DNA of 64,000 nucleotides, taken from Magicicada septendecula (taxonomy: Eukaryota > Arthropoda > Insecta > Hemiptera > Cicadidae). The notes beneath the pieces are model-generated. The model saw only the letters and a program-made list of their open reading frames with translations, was not told where the DNA came from and made no database searches. A program made the position numbers and the translations under genes. This document shows, piece by piece, positions 62,241-64,000 of this stretch. Numbering within the stretch: position 1 is the stretch's first letter; every line of letters starts with the position of its first letter. The DNA lies in assembly GCA_034769895.1 (NCBI GenBank), contig CM068367.1:352501961-352565960 (forward strand), given 5' to 3'.

Positions 62241-62635
62241 CGAAGACTATGCATTTGTATATTATAGTATATACATGAATACTATAATACATGTATATTA
62301 TATACATTCTATGCGTTATACATGTCTGTTTATGGTAGGCCACACGTGTGTATATGCTGCACTGTACATTTAAAAATATTACTGTCCTCGCACTCTGAAG
62401 AAGACACGTGTTCTGTAGTTAGTAAGCCGCAAACGGTAATTTGAACGATAATCTAAAAAAAACAACAGAGGACAGAAGGAAGGATCGAAGCAATTGAGAG
62501 TGTAAAAATTTACATTTTCTTTAAATCTAGTCGGACGCAAAAATCTACTGGAGGCAAGCGGATCGCTGGCTCTTCAACATTCTCTCCCGACTCAGACAAA
62601 TTTGAAAGAATGCTTATATTTTACACGAAAACATC

Positions 62636-63790
62636 CAAAACAAAACAATGAATATTCATCATCTTCACAACACGCCATAGGTAAGGTCCTGCCTGTTCAG
62701 CCTCCAGTCGTCTCTTCCTGGGTCTATCCACCCGGGTTCTATAGGTTCATATTTCCAGACTTGTTTGGCCAGTCTGGAATCTGATATCCTTTCTAAGTGT
62801 TTTTCCACCGTTGTTTGTAATCTTGTAATTTTTCATTCAAGTTAAAAACTTGTAATCTCCTCTTATGGCCTCATTCTTTATACGGTCAAGTTTAGAACAC
62901 CTTTTAACTCCTCTTAAGAATCTCACTTGTTATTTGGTTGTTGTCCATAATTCACACCCATAGGACAGTACACGGACTGCCATAACTTTGTAGAACTTTA
63001 ATTTTGTATCTTGACTTACCCTGTTTCTAAAAATACGGTTGATTGTCCCACAGATTGTCTGGAACTTACCTAACTTAATATCAATATCATAATTCCTACC
63101 ATAGCCAATATCATGGCTCACTTGTTCTGAAACGACAGTACACTGACTGCCATAACTTTGTAAAACTTTGATTTTGTATCTCAGCGTACCTTGCTTCTAA
63201 AAATACAATTGATTGTCTGGACCTTACCTAACTTTAACGTTAATATCATAATTCTTATCGTAGCCAATATTATCTCCCAAATAGTTAAAATAGTTCACCT
63301 GTTCTACAATTTGATCATTAGTGATTACTTTTGTTCTTATTGGTTCCTTACCTCAAAATGCCATTATCTTTGTTTTTATAGTGGAGATTTTCATATTGTA
63401 TTGTTTTCAAGTCTAATGAAGCTTACAAACGATTTTTGTAAAGCAGATTCTGTATTTTGAATTACAAACAAGTCGTCAGCAAACAACAGCACATTCAAAC
63501 ATGATATCTTAATACCAAGGTTCACTAGATGTTTCCATTTCCTAACTATATAGTCAATGTAAATGTTGAAAAGAGTAGGTGATATACTGCATCCTTGTCT
63601 AACACCTTGATTGACACATATTTGTTGAGATATCGTACAATTGTTTTTAACAGCTACTCTCGTTCCGTTATATAGGTCTTCCATAATTCTTATAAGTTGC
63701 TGTGGGTACCCCTGTTCTTCTAATACTCGCCACACCAAATTTCTATCTACTCTATCAAAGGTAAAAAATGGATATTATTTAACAAAATTT
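62636..63790 (-). pseudogene. LINE (non-LTR retrotransposon) fragment with reverse transcriptase
   Basis: Minus strand, 5' to 3': FDRVDRNLVWRVLEEQGYPQ near 63765-63700, QGVRQGCSISPTLFNIYID and VLLFADDLFVIQNTE (the catalytic FADD box) in the open frame 63391-63738. Then come a degraded stretch, FQTICGTINRIF with LKFYKVMAVRVLSYGCELW at 62930-63121, and a 3' region ending in GATGATGA near 62650. FADD is intact, but the copy is 5'-truncated, frameshifted and internally duplicated. Shared protein segments and the GATGAT-type 3' end place it with the copy at 51690-52145. RTE- or CR1-like affiliation is possible but not resolved. Confidence 0.8.
62962..63270. repeat. Direct duplication inside the LINE fragment
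   Basis: 62962-63112 and about 63135-63270 are diverged copies. Both contain GACTGCCATAACTTTGTA and a TCATAATTC(C/T)TA(C/T)C(A/G)TAGCCAATAT-like block, offset by about 173 bp. The LINE segment for VMAVRVLSYG is therefore present twice. Confidence 0.8.
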
Positions 63791-64000
63791 AAAATCCCAC
63801 CTAAAAACCTTCAATTCTTCTTCAAAAAATAAATAGATTTTGTAATTTTTCTGTCAACCTTACATCTGATCAGAATATTTTCGCAATAATTTATTAAGAC
63901 TAATGTCATGGGCTACGAGCAGTACGGGTAAAAACGCCGTTATGTATAGGAAAGGAAGCAATATGTGAACGACTTCAGTCACACAAAAGTATACAGTTTG

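Larger units (their letters stand above)
58377..62635. other. Long non-coding stretch
   Basis: More than 4 kb without a supported exon or element end. Open frames such as 60783-61037 and 61751-61945 are short and lack splice context. Two alternating GC/GT tracts are listed separately. A CTGAAGA...GCCGCAAACGG motif at about 62395-62437 is a degraded relative of the hammerhead-like motifs. Confidence 0.45.

Overview
This is a window of an AT-rich, repeat-laden eukaryotic genome, most likely a hemimetabolous insect with a large genome (a cockroach or termite would fit; this is inference). Evidence is the spliced, low-density gene structure, an insect-type bHLH gene resembling Drosophila sage, and the transposon spectrum (mariner, hAT, pogo/Tigger, Ty3/gypsy, R1-like and other LINEs, tRNA-derived SINEs). 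There is no prokaryotic gene organisation.

Host genes are few. (1) On the minus strand, three exons at 53251-53404, 40156-40288 and 39736-39949 join in phase to give the C-terminal half of a bHLH transcription factor; the first intron is about 13 kb and packed with mobile elements. (2) A long minus-strand terminal exon at 12702-14017 encodes an unrecognised acidic protein with two cysteine clusters. (3) A GC-richer plus-strand stretch at 58176-58376 has good splice signals and looks like an internal exon of an unrecognised gene. A possible minus-strand exon ending at 29782 is weaker.

Mobile elements, left to right: a diverged inverted duplication (arms about 1480-2966 and 5038-6625) around a small MITE and a dead Tigger transposase; a 480-bp foldback element (10875-11354) with a hammerhead-like core; a 4.4-kb multi-copy-type gene (14843-19215, minus) that combines N-terminal zinc-binding motifs, a PIN/FEN1-like nuclease region and a C-terminal CXC domain, broken by three homopolymer frameshifts and a stop; a SINE (20590-20808); tandem repeats (22140-22483 and 27356-28110).

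A four-layer nest occupies 30416-37005: a Ty3/gypsy element (573-bp LTRs, 4-bp target duplication CTAT) that has lost reverse transcriptase; a 3090-bp hAT element inside its 3' LTR (8-bp duplication GTCTAGAT); and a 275-bp SINE inside the hAT transposase gene (13-bp duplication).

The large bHLH intron holds a 5'-truncated R1-like LINE set in an ATT microsatellite, a mariner copy (about 44398-48317) whose transposase gene has been invaded by a 53-copy, 51-bp minisatellite that repeats its own second-catalytic-aspartate segment, and two more LINE fragments. A second mariner (53516-54780), a pogo-like MITE (55563-56302) and a LINE fragment (62636-63790) follow. Two pure (GT)n tracts of about 350 and 300 bp lie at 8449 and 27381. 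The most unusual items are the transposase-born minisatellite and the nuclease-CXC element.
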